Shown here: positions 34,158-43,429 of the stretch, one piece after another
Numbering within the stretch: the first letter of the stretch is position 1
How the letters are laid out: each line of letters begins with the position of its first letter
NCBI GenBank assembly: GCA_004295105.1
Contig: SHNC01000213.1
Coordinates: 1-43,429, forward strand
Length of the DNA stretch: 43,429 nucleotides
Reading direction: 5' to 3'
From: Betaproteobacteria bacterium
Lineage (GTDB): Bacteria; Pseudomonadota; Gammaproteobacteria; Burkholderiales; Rhodocyclaceae
The notes under the pieces: generated by a model
What the model saw: the letters and a program-made list of their open reading frames with translations, nothing else
What the model was told of the DNA's origin: nothing
Database searches by the model: none
Translations under genes and position numbers: made by a program

Positions 34158-35054
34158 TCAGCCGGGCAGGCCCACCGCGGCGAGCACGGCCAGCGGACCG
34201 GCCTCCCGCAGTTCCTCGATCTGTTCCGGGTTGCGGGCGAACAGCGAGCCCGCATAGGCGAGCGAATTGACCGAAACGTGCCGCCATCTTTCGCGGCGCC
34301 GTGGCACGAGCAGCAGCCAGTCGCGCGTCACGAGCAGGTTGTAGGGCGCCATCGGTTCGGTCCGGGGTGGCAGGTCCATCGTCCGCCAGGCCGCTGCAAA
34401 GGCCTGCTCGAGCATGTCGCCGGCCTCCTCGGCATGCGACCACATCCTTGTGTCCAGTGCGACGAAGGCATGCCGCCAGGGCAGTGCCGGATTGGCGACC
34501 GGTGACCCCGGCGCGGTCGTCGGCAGGCCGGCGGCGAGGCCGCCGGGCGCATCGAGGCGCGGCGGCGTGCCGTCGTCGAGCACGTGCGGGACCCACTGCA
34601 GGTGCTTGTGAGGCTGGCTCGCGCCGGCTTCCGTGCCGCCGTTGTAGAAGCCGAGTCCGCCGTGGGCACCGACTACCTGCGCCAGGGCGGTGAAGTCCGC
34701 GCGGCTCAGCGGTGCCGCCTGCGATTCCCAGGCGCGGGTGACGATCAGCAGGTGGTGGTCGATGACGGGGAACTTGTTCAGCACCACCAGGTGCGCATCG
34801 CCCAGCGCATCCACCGTCAGGTCCGGCTCCGGCGGCAGGAAGGGATTGAAGTCGGGGTTGCGCCGGCTGACGGTGGCCACGCGCGCCTGGTCCTTCAGCG
34901 CGAGGGACGAGACCCAGCGCACCGAAAAGTGCAGGCCGCGCTCCTCGATCATCGTGTGGTTGGTGCGGATCGGCAGCAGCGCGCCGGATTTCAGCGCATT
35001 GCGCATCGTCAGGGCACTACGGTCGAGGAGCGTGCTGCGGGACAGGCTGGTCAT
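34158..35054 (-). CDS. Ap4A phosphorylase / ATP adenylyltransferase-like HIT protein
   Basis: A 298-residue protein of the GalT/HIT superfamily. The catalytic HKHLQ (149-153, in ASQPHKHLQWVP) is the HxHxQ motif of ATP adenylyltransferases, and KFPVIDHHLLIVTRAWESQ with PYNLLVTRDWLLLVPR is typical of Ap4A phosphorylase. These enzymes split Ap4A to ADP and ATP, or run the reverse reaction. Start alternatives are the ATGs at 35054 (chosen; it leads straight into the N-terminal helix) and 35093. Divergent from the S4 gene. Confidence 0.82.
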   Translation of the reverse strand: MTSLSRSTLLDRSALTMRNALKSGALLPIRTNHTMIEERGLHFSVRWVSSLALKDQARVATVSRRNPDFNPFLPPEPDLTVDALGDAHLVVLNKFPVIDHHLLIVTRAWESQAAPLSRADFTALAQVVGAHGGLGFYNGGTEAGASQPHKHLQWVPHVLDDGTPPRLDAPGGLAAGLPTTAPGSPVANPALPWRHAFVALDTRMWSHAEEAGDMLEQAFAAAWRTMDLPPRTEPMAPYNLLVTRDWLLLVPRRRERWRHVSVNSLAYAGSLFARNPEQIEELREAGPLAVLAAVGLPG

Positions 35055-35154
35055 CGGAGCGGCTGGCGAAGGACAATGCACGAATTCTGACATGGCACGC
35101 GGCCCTCGCTCGCACGTGTCGTGCGGATCCATCATCCGGTCGGGGAGAAACACC

Positions 35155-35376
35155 ATGCGCATCACCTTCGCCGTGCGCGGCGATCACATCCAGCTCGATC
35201 AACTGCTGAAGGCCGCCAACCTCGTCACCTCCGGCGGCGCGGCGCACGCCGCGGTCGAGGCCGGGGAGGTCCGGGTCGACGGCAAGCCGGAGCAACGCAA
35301 GCGCGCGAAACTGCGGCCGGGCCAGCGCGTCGGCTTCGGCGGCCAGGAGATCGTGCTGGTGGCCGCCGACGCCTGA
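35155..35376 (+). CDS. Small S4-domain RNA-binding protein (YbcJ-like)
   Basis: A 73-residue protein that is almost entirely an S4 domain. IQLDQLLKAANLVTSGGAA gives the alpha-L pair, then VRVDGKPEQRKRAKLRPGQRVGF gives the positively charged RNA-binding strand. Size and order match YbcJ/RNA-binding S4 proteins linked to the ribosome. GGGGAG Shine-Dalgarno lies about 8 nt before the ATG at 35155. Confidence 0.9.
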   Translation: MRITFAVRGDHIQLDQLLKAANLVTSGGAAHAAVEAGEVRVDGKPEQRKRAKLRPGQRVGFGGQEIVLVAADA

Positions 35377-35384
35377 CGCGGCGC

Positions 35385-35990
35385 CTATTTCAGCAGGCCC
35401 TCGGCGCGCAGCGCGGCCTGCACCGCCGGGCGTGCGCCGACGCGCTCGGAGAAGGCCTGCAGCGCGGGCCATGGCGACATGTCGATCTTCGCGAAGCCGG
35501 TCCAACTCAGCACGGTGAACAGGTAGGCGTCGGCAACGCTGAACTGCTCGCCCATCAGGTAGGGGTGCGTCGCGAGATGCTTGGCGATGAAATCGAAGCG
35601 TCGGCCGATGTTGTCGAGGGCGGCGTTCTTCCATTCCTCGCCGGCCCCGCGGAACAAGGGTGTGAATGACTTGTGGATCTCGGTGGAGATCAGGTTCAGC
35701 CATTCCTGCAGGCGCGCGCGCTCGAGCGTGCCCGGGGTCGGCGCGAGTTTCGCGGCCGGATGCAGGTCGGCCAGGTACTGGATGATCGCCGGGCCTTCGG
35801 TGAGCAGCTCGCCGTCGTCGAGTTCCAGCGCCGGCACATAGCCCTTGGGGTTGATCGCCAGATAATCGTCCCCGTTCTCGGTCTTCCTGGCCCTGAGGTC
35901 CACGCGCACGAGCGAGAAGTCCGCGCCCGCCTCGCGCAGGACGATATGGGGCGACAGCGAGCAGGCGCCCGGGCTGTAGTAGAGCTTCAT
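35385..35990 (-). CDS. Glutathione S-transferase, beta class
   Basis: A 201-residue GST. MKLYYSPGACSLSPHIVLREAG carries the beta-class catalytic Cys10. The glutathione site is NPKGYVPALELDDGELLTEGPAI, and the C-terminal helical domain has SVADAYLFTVLSW. It is cytoplasmic and conjugates or reduces with glutathione. AAGGAGA Shine-Dalgarno precedes the ATG at 35990. It converges on the S4 gene with an 8-nt gap. Confidence 0.93.
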   Translation of the reverse strand: MKLYYSPGACSLSPHIVLREAGADFSLVRVDLRARKTENGDDYLAINPKGYVPALELDDGELLTEGPAIIQYLADLHPAAKLAPTPGTLERARLQEWLNLISTEIHKSFTPLFRGAGEEWKNAALDNIGRRFDFIAKHLATHPYLMGEQFSVADAYLFTVLSWTGFAKIDMSPWPALQAFSERVGARPAVQAALRAEGLLK

Positions 35991-36093
35991 GCAGAATCTC
36001 CTTCGAGGGGTTGGCGAAGCGGCCGGCCCGCACGGCGGGCGCGGCAACGGAAGACGGCACGTCGCGCCGGTCGCGCTGCCGGTGACGACGACA

Positions 36094-37830
36094 TCATGGC
36101 AGATCCGGGCGCGGCCTGGACTTCCTCGGTCCGGACATCCGTTCCCACACCCAGCCGCCCGGCAGATCGGTGCCGGTAAGCACGTAGTTGAGCGTGTGTT
36201 CGTTGGCGATGGTCAGGGCGAAGCTGCTGCGCGTGCCGGGCCTGCCGGCAAGCAGGATCTCGTCTCCCGCACGCAGCGCGGTGTCGACACCGGGGCCCAT
36301 GCGGTGGTCGTCCGTGTCGCGTTCGAGGTAGAGCACCTCGCACTCGAGCGCCTCGTCGCGATTCTCCGGCGAGCGCAGCAACATCCCGAGCGTGACGGTG
36401 TCTCCGCGCATCAGGCGGCGATAGAGTGCCGGTGCGCTGGCGAGGTTGATGCGCTCGCTCCACACCTCCGGCACCGCCAGGCCCAAGCGGGCGGTCATGC
36501 GCTCGTACAGGCCTTCGCACCACGCCGGGTTGCTGCGCCTGAGCAGGGTGAGGAAGGGGACGAGCAGCGGTGTGCTGAGGATGGCGAGGCATTCGTGACC
36601 GATGATCTCGCTCGGCACCACGGTGATGTCCGCGTCGTAGGCTTCGAACAGCGCCCGGTTCGCGTACTGGTTCTGGCGCAGGATCACGAACAGCGAGGGA
36701 TTGAGTTCGCGTGCGGCGACGGCGATCGACAGGTTGTCGATGTCGGACCGCGTCGCGGCGACGATGCCGGTGGCGCTCAGCACCCCGGCCTGGCGCAGAG
36801 CGTCGGCGCTGGTGCCTTCGCCATGCACCCAGCGGTGGTCGAAGTCGTCGGGGGGATCGCGGTCGAGGATGGTGACCGGAACCTGCTCGGCATCCATGGC
36901 GCTCACCATCTGCTGCCCGAAGCGGCCGTGGCCGCACAGGATCCAGTGGCCACGCGGCGGATTGCGATAGCGCTCCACTGTCGTGCCGGGTAGCCCCGTG
37001 AGCCAGTTCGCGAGCTGCCAGGCGGCCGGCGTGTGCAGCGCCAGCGCCAGCATCTCGGCGAATTCCTGGAAGGGGTTGATGACGTGGCGGGTGCCGAAGG
37101 CGGTCATGGTGGCGGCCGTCTCCTGGCTTTCCGCCCGGCACAGCACCGGAAGGCGCGGCGCCAGCAGGCGCGCGGCGATGGCGATGGCCAGGTTGCTGGC
37201 ATCGTCGTTGGTGAGCGCGATCACCCCGACGCAGTGCGGATGGGTCAGGCCGGCGAACTTCAGCGTCTCCGGGTTGCGCGCGTCGGCATCGACGGCCGGT
37301 ACGTCGGCGGCATAGCCCTGCAGCTCGATCTCCCCCACCTTCGACTCGTCGAGTTCGATCACGACCGCACGATGGCCCATGCGGTCGAGCGCGTCGCACA
37401 CCAGACGCCCGGTCTCGCCGTAGCCGCACACGAGGTAGAACGGCTCGCGCATGCGGCGCACCGCGCCGGAAAAGCGCTGGATGGCGAAGGCCTGCTGCAG
37501 GTTGCGGTCGGACAGCAGCGAGAACACGCTGCCCAGCGTGTAGGCCCAGCCGATCACCGACAGGTAGATGCAGATCGTCACCCACAGGCGCTGCTGGTCC
37601 GAGAAGGCGTAGGGGATCTCGCCGAACCCGATGGTCGTCGCCGTGTAGCTGATGAAGTAGAAGGCGTGGAAAAAGCTGAGGTACTGGACATTGCCGTCGG
37701 CATCGACGCCAGGCGCGAGCGTGAGCCCGAGCACCGAGATCGCCATGATGACGATCAGCAGGATCAGCGGCGCGCGCATGCGCCGCAGGATCAGGAAGAA
37801 GATGCTGTGATGACGCGGTAGCGGGGTCAT
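36094..37830 (-). CDS. Two-TM potassium channel with two RCK/TrkA-N domains
   Basis: A 578-residue protein. TM1 (about 18-40), the pore with selectivity filter TTIGFG (65-70) and TM2 (about 85-105) precede a first RCK Rossmann fold (YLVCGYGETGRLVCDAL, NAD/ligand motif GxGxxG) with TrkA-C. A second RCK follows (WILCGHGRFGQQMVSAM). Tandem RCK rings gate such channels by nucleotide or Ca2+; here the ligand is unknown. IGFG instead of VGYG is within the normal K+ filter range. The small DUF6394-like gene starts the same operon 47 nt upstream. Confidence 0.93.
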   Translation of the reverse strand: MTPLPRHHSIFFLILRRMRAPLILLIVIMAISVLGLTLAPGVDADGNVQYLSFFHAFYFISYTATTIGFGEIPYAFSDQQRLWVTICIYLSVIGWAYTLGSVFSLLSDRNLQQAFAIQRFSGAVRRMREPFYLVCGYGETGRLVCDALDRMGHRAVVIELDESKVGEIELQGYAADVPAVDADARNPETLKFAGLTHPHCVGVIALTNDDASNLAIAIAARLLAPRLPVLCRAESQETAATMTAFGTRHVINPFQEFAEMLALALHTPAAWQLANWLTGLPGTTVERYRNPPRGHWILCGHGRFGQQMVSAMDAEQVPVTILDRDPPDDFDHRWVHGEGTSADALRQAGVLSATGIVAATRSDIDNLSIAVAARELNPSLFVILRQNQYANRALFEAYDADITVVPSEIIGHECLAILSTPLLVPFLTLLRRSNPAWCEGLYERMTARLGLAVPEVWSERINLASAPALYRRLMRGDTVTLGMLLRSPENRDEALECEVLYLERDTDDHRMGPGVDTALRAGDEILLAGRPGTRSSFALTIANEHTLNYVLTGTDLPGGWVWERMSGPRKSRPRPDLP

Positions 37831-37877
37831 CGTCGTGACGCCGGTATCTGACTGGGCGGGGCTGCGGGTCAGGGCGG

Positions 37878-38261
37878 TCAGCGACGCTGCATGATCGTTT
37901 CCGCGATCAGGATGATGACCGACACGATGTTGGCGAACAGTGCTCCGCCCGATAGCGAGACGATGCGCGCGACCATCTCCGGGGTGAGCCCTTCGGGCGA
38001 AACATGGGCCGCGTAGCCCCACACCATCGTCGCGGCGAAGAGCTGCAGGTCGGCGACCAGGCTGGTGGACAGGTGGACCGCGCCGATCTGCGTGCGGTCT
38101 CCGAACTTGAGCACCGTCGCCACCAGGCTGACGACCAGCGCGGCGAACAGCTCATACACGTCGTGGTGCTGGGGATTGTCGATCTCGCCGACGAAGAAGC
38201 CGAAGTTCAGCGTCGCAGCCAGCACGATGAAGAAACCGAAGACGACCTTCTCGAGGTTCAT
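37878..38261 (-). CDS. Small four-TM membrane protein (DUF6394-like)
   Basis: A 127-residue protein with about four TM helices. It opens EKVVFGFFIVLAATLNFGF, then has an acidic/His segment EIDNPQHHDVYEL, and further helices with ELFAALVVSLVATVLKFGDRTQIG and FANIVSVIILIAETIM. I believe this matches a family seen beside potassium-channel genes (DUF6394), but I cannot confirm the name from sequence. It is first in the operon with the K+ channel, so a channel accessory subunit is an attractive guess. A -10 TATAAT lies 48 nt upstream. Confidence 0.75.
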   Translation of the reverse strand: MNLEKVVFGFFIVLAATLNFGFFVGEIDNPQHHDVYELFAALVVSLVATVLKFGDRTQIGAVHLSTSLVADLQLFAATMVWGYAAHVSPEGLTPEMVARIVSLSGGALFANIVSVIILIAETIMQRR

Positions 38262-38308
38262 GTTGTTCTCGTCGCGTTGCGTGTCCGATGGGCCTGCATG
38301 CGCAAAGG

Positions 38309-38314
38309 ATTATA
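38309..38314 (-). promoter_or_regulatory. -10 element of the DUF6394/K+ channel operon
   Basis: A consensus TATAAT on the minus strand, 48 nt before the start codon. The -35 region is GC-rich without a good hexamer, so it may need an activator or an extended contact. Confidence 0.5.
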
Positions 38315-38391
38315 GGCGCGGATGACGCCGCGGCGCGGCGGCACAGGGACGAGGTGCCGGTGCGGTAGCGATCCTGCCGATGCTGAGCCGC

Positions 38392-38778
38392 TCAATCCCG
38401 GACGTCGCCATCGACGTAGTACCAGCGCCCGCCCTCGCGCACGAAGCGACTGGTCTCGTGCAGCCGTTGCGCCCGCCCGCCGACGCGGCAACGCGCGACG
38501 AACTCGACTTCGGCGTGATCTTCATCCACCTGCCGGTGCGCACGAATCGCGAGGCCGATCCATTTCGGCCGGGGCTGCGCGTCCAGCTCGAGTGTCGCCG
38601 GCCGGCTGCGGGCGTGCCAGGTGGCGAGCAGGTAGGCAGCGTCGCCGAGGCTGTATGCGACATAACGCGAACGCATCAAGGCTTCGGCATCGGGCGCCGG
38701 CCGCTGCCCGCTGAGCGCGGGCTCGCAGCAGGCGGCGAAGGGGCGGCCGGAACCGCAGGGGCAGGCAACAGCTTTCAT
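38392..38778 (-). CDS. YchJ-family (UPF0225) SEC-C protein
   Basis: A 128-residue protein. The N-terminal SEC-C zinc motif ACPCGSGRPFAACC (residues 5-18) is followed by an NTF2-like YchJ domain (ALMRSRYVAYSLGDAAYLLATWH, then AEVEFVARCRVGG and RFVREGGRWYYVDGD). The function is unknown. The ATG at 38778 follows GGAG at a rather long spacing. It sits between acnA and the DUF6394 gene on the same strand. Confidence 0.9.
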   Translation of the reverse strand: MKAVACPCGSGRPFAACCEPALSGQRPAPDAEALMRSRYVAYSLGDAAYLLATWHARSRPATLELDAQPRPKWIGLAIRAHRQVDEDHAEVEFVARCRVGGRAQRLHETSRFVREGGRWYYVDGDVRD

Positions 38779-38894
38779 GCGAATCGGTCTCCAAAGGAAA
38801 CGCCGGACCGCCCCGAGTTCTGTTCGACCCCTCGGGAGTGGCACCGCCGAAGGCGTTTCCTGGGAACGTTTCACAGCCCGCGGCGGTGGGCAGG

Positions 38895-38911
38895 GCAGGC
38901 ATGATGCCTGC
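38895..38911. repeat. 17-bp palindrome downstream of acnA
   Basis: GCAGGCAT-G-ATGCCTGC, a perfect 8-bp inverted repeat around one base, lies in the acnA-ychJ gap. It may be part of a terminator pair with the hairpin at 38930-38955, or an operator for ychJ. Confidence 0.45.
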
Positions 38912-38929
38912 GCACGCGGCCGGCGGCAG

Positions 38930-38955
38930 CGGCCGGGACACTGTCCTCCCGGCCG
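38930..38955 (-). terminator. Terminator-like hairpin 3' of acnA
   Basis: CGGCCGGG (38930-38937) pairs perfectly with CCCGGCCG (38948-38955) across a 10-nt loop, 11 nt past the acnA stop. No T-run follows on the minus strand. Confidence 0.5.
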
Positions 38956-38966
38956 GCCCACCGCGC

Positions 38967-41666
<2,700 letters not shown>

Positions 41667-41846
41667 CGCGGGCCTCCTTGTTGCGGGTTTTTCGGGGACG
41701 GGCCTACGTGCGACTGATCGGCGGGGGCGATGTTCCCGATGGCATGGCCGGCGCCGTAACGTCGGTTGCGGGGAGTAGAATGCGCCACAGTCGAATGCGC
41801 CACTGACCGGTTTCGTTCCGGACTTTTGTGCTGCACTGCACCGCAA

Positions 41847-41867
41847 GTCTTATAAAAGACATATAAT
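41847..41867 (+). promoter_or_regulatory. acnB promoter with overlapping palindrome
   Basis: A near-perfect 14-bp palindrome GTCTTAT-AAAAGAC (41847-41860) is followed directly by a consensus TATAAT (41862-41867). A second possible -10 (TATAAA, 41851-41856) lies inside the palindrome, with a TTGTGC -35 candidate at 41826-41831. The palindrome sits in the -10/-35 spacer, a repressor position. It may also serve acnA, whose start is about 180 nt away on the other strand. Confidence 0.6.
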
Positions 41868-41937
41868 CCTTTCCGTCCCGTTCGGGCGATCCCCGTTCGG
41901 AGCCCTGATCACCGCCACGAAAAGTGAGGAAGTCGCC

Positions 41938-43429
41938 GTGCTTGAAGCCTACCGTGCCCATGTCGCCGAACGTGCCGCCCTCGGAATCCCGCCGCTGCCC
42001 CTTTCGAAGCAGCAGGTCACCGAACTGGTCGCGCTGCTGAAGAATCCCCCCGCCGGCGAGGAGGCCTTCCTCGTCGAACTGCTGACCTATCGCATCCCCG
42101 CCGGTGTGGATGATGCCGCCAAGGTCAAGGCCGAGTTCCTCGCCAAGGTCGCCAAGGGCGAGGAGGCCTGTGGCCTGGTGTCGCGCGCCAAGGCAACTGA
42201 GCTGCTCGGCACCATGCTGGGCGGCTTCAACATCAAGCCGCTGATCGACCTGCTGGGCGACGCCGAAGTCGGCGCGGTCGCCGCCGAGGGCCTGAAGAAG
42301 ACCCTGCTGATGTTCGACTACTTCCACGACGTCAAGGAACTGGCGCAGAAGGGCAACGCCAACGCCAAGGCGGTGATGCAGTCCTGGGCCGACGGCGAGT
42401 GGTTCACCAGCCGTCCGGAAGTCCCCGCCTCGCAGAAGCTGACCGTGTTCAAGGTCACCGGCGAAACCAACACCGACGACCTGTCGCCGGCGCCGGACGC
42501 CTGGTCGCGCCCCGACATCCCGCTCCACGCGCTGGCCATGCTGAAGAACGCGCGTCCGGGCATCACCCCGGAAGAGCCGGGCGTGCGTGGCCCGGTCAAG
42601 TTCCTCGAGGATCTGCGTGCCAAGGGCAACCTCGTCGCCTACGTCGGTGACGTGGTCGGCACCGGCTCCTCGCGCAAGTCCGCCACCAACTCGGTGCTGT
42701 GGTTCACCGGCGAGGACATCCCTTACGTGCCGAACAAGCGTTTCGGCGGCGTGTGCCTGGGTTCCAAGATCGCGCCGATCTTCTTCAACACCATGGAAGA
42801 CGCCGGCGCACTGCCGATCGAGATCGACGCCGGCCAGATGGACATGGGCGACGAGATCGAGCTCAAGGTCGACCACGCCACCGGCAAGGTCACCGCGCTC
42901 AAGAACGGCGCCGTGATCGCCGAGTCGCAGTTGAAGACCCTGGTGATCCTCGATGAGGTGCGCGCCGGCGGCCGCATCCCGCTGATCATCGGCCGCGGCC
43001 TTACCACCAAGGCGCGCGAGGCGCTGGGGCTGCCGCCGTCGACGCTGTTCCGCCTGCCGCAGGCCCCGGTGGACAGCGGCAAGGGCTTCTCGCTGGCGCA
43101 GAAGATGGTCGGCCGCGCCTGCGGTCTGCCCCTCATTGACGGAAATCAGCAGGGCATCCGCCCGGGCACCTACTGCGAACCCAAGATGACCACCGTCGGC
43201 TCGCAGGACACCACCGGCCCGATGACCCGCGACGAACTCAAGGACCTCGCCTGCCTCGGCTTCTCCGCCGACATGACGATGCAGTCGTTCTGCCACACCG
43301 CCGCGTATCCGAAGCTGGTCGACGTCAAGATGCACCGCGAGCTGCCGAGCTTCATCAGCACCCGCGGCGGCGTGTCGCTGCGTCCGGGCGACGGCGTGAT
43401 CCACTCCTGGCTCAACCGCCTGTTACTGC
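41938..43429 (+). CDS. acnB: Aconitate hydratase B / 2-methylisocitrate dehydratase AcnB, 3' end cut by window
   Basis: An open frame from a GTG at 41938 to the right edge, 497 residues visible of the usual ~860. It begins LEAYRAHVAERAALGIPPLPL, the AcnB N-terminus, with the HEAT-like helical domain and then domain 4 (LTVFKVTGETNTDDLSPAPDAWSR, GTGSSRKSATNSVLW, FGGVCLGSKIAPIFFNT). DTTGPMTRDELKDLACLGF follows. The [4Fe-4S] cysteines lie in the missing part. AGTGAGGA about 7 nt upstream supports the GTG start. The long minus-strand frame opposite (41704-43404) is a shadow. Confidence 0.95.
   Translation, partial: MLEAYRAHVAERAALGIPPLPLSKQQVTELVALLKNPPAGEEAFLVELLTYRIPAGVDDAAKVKAEFLAKVAKGEEACGLVSRAKATELLGTMLGGFNIKPLIDLLGDAEVGAVAAEGLKKTLLMFDYFHDVKELAQKGNANAKAVMQSWADGEWFTSRPEVPASQKLTVFKVTGETNTDDLSPAPDAWSRPDIPLHALAMLKNARPGITPEEPGVRGPVKFLEDLRAKGNLVAYVGDVVGTGSSRKSATNSVLWFTGEDIPYVPNKRFGGVCLGSKIAPIFFNTMEDAGALPIEIDAGQMDMGDEIELKVDHATGKVTALKNGAVIAESQLKTLVILDEVRAGGRIPLIIGRGLTTKAREALGLPPSTLFRLPQAPVDSGKGFSLAQKMVGRACGLPLIDGNQQGIRPGTYCEPKMTTVGSQDTTGPMTRDELKDLACLGFSADMTMQSFCHTAAYPKLVDVKMHRELPSFISTRGGVSLRPGDGVIHSWLNRLLL

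Noticed and set aside
41704..43404. A 566-codon minus-strand open frame at the right end
   Set aside because: It is the shadow of acnB, which is a real frame running off the edge with strong AcnB motifs.

Overview
This window reads as ordinary chromosome from a high-GC betaproteobacterium. The closest fit by family content is Rhodocyclales (the Thauera/Azoarcus/Zoogloea group), which is an inference from protein style and gene content; no 16S gene is present. Genes are densely packed on both strands with short gaps. I see no insertion sequence, prophage, CRISPR array or rRNA. Two real genes run off the ends: a P-loop kinase-like gene on the left (minus strand) and acnB on the right (plus strand).

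Left part (1-10 kb). The truncated kinase/zeta-toxin-like gene lies downstream of a tRNA-Pro/Arg/His operon on the minus strand. The operon's promoter is built into the stop codon of the preceding gene. Next comes a three-gene, translationally coupled minus-strand operon: hemerythrin, DUF2249 and a large membrane protein. It has an FNR/DNR-type box upstream, so it is probably an oxygen- or NO-responsive unit. An MFS transporter converges on and overlaps a BaiN/HI0933-type flavoprotein. A 1,225-residue DUF748/AsmA-like envelope protein follows.

Middle (10-24 kb). This part holds a spermidine-synthase-like methyltransferase, metY, an orphan ParA ATPase with an overlapping Ala/Pro/Lys-rich partner, gcvT, a stand-alone dnaE2 with a near-consensus LexA box, lolC-lolD, a DUF2062 membrane protein, and comEC for DNA uptake.

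Right-middle (24-36 kb). Mostly housekeeping: an alpha/beta hydrolase, DUF599, rsgA with an M48 protease, orn, an ArnT-like glycosyltransferase and rpmE. An RNA-modification pair (dusC plus a divergent TrmB-like methyltransferase) comes next. It is followed by a run of small Cys-motif proteins (a YecA-like SEC-C protein and two tandem YkgJ proteins), an Ap4A-phosphorylase-like HIT enzyme, an S4 protein and a beta-class GST.

Right end (36-43.4 kb). A two-TM K+ channel with two RCK/TrkA-N domains is paired with a small four-TM protein. Then come ychJ and the divergent aconitase genes acnA and acnB, with a palindrome overlapping the acnB promoter.

The most promising loci for something undescribed are the ParA plus RHH-like partner pair, the hemerythrin-DUF2249-membrane protein operon, the truncated kinase next to the tRNA cluster, and the acnA/acnB control region. 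None is proven novel from sequence alone.
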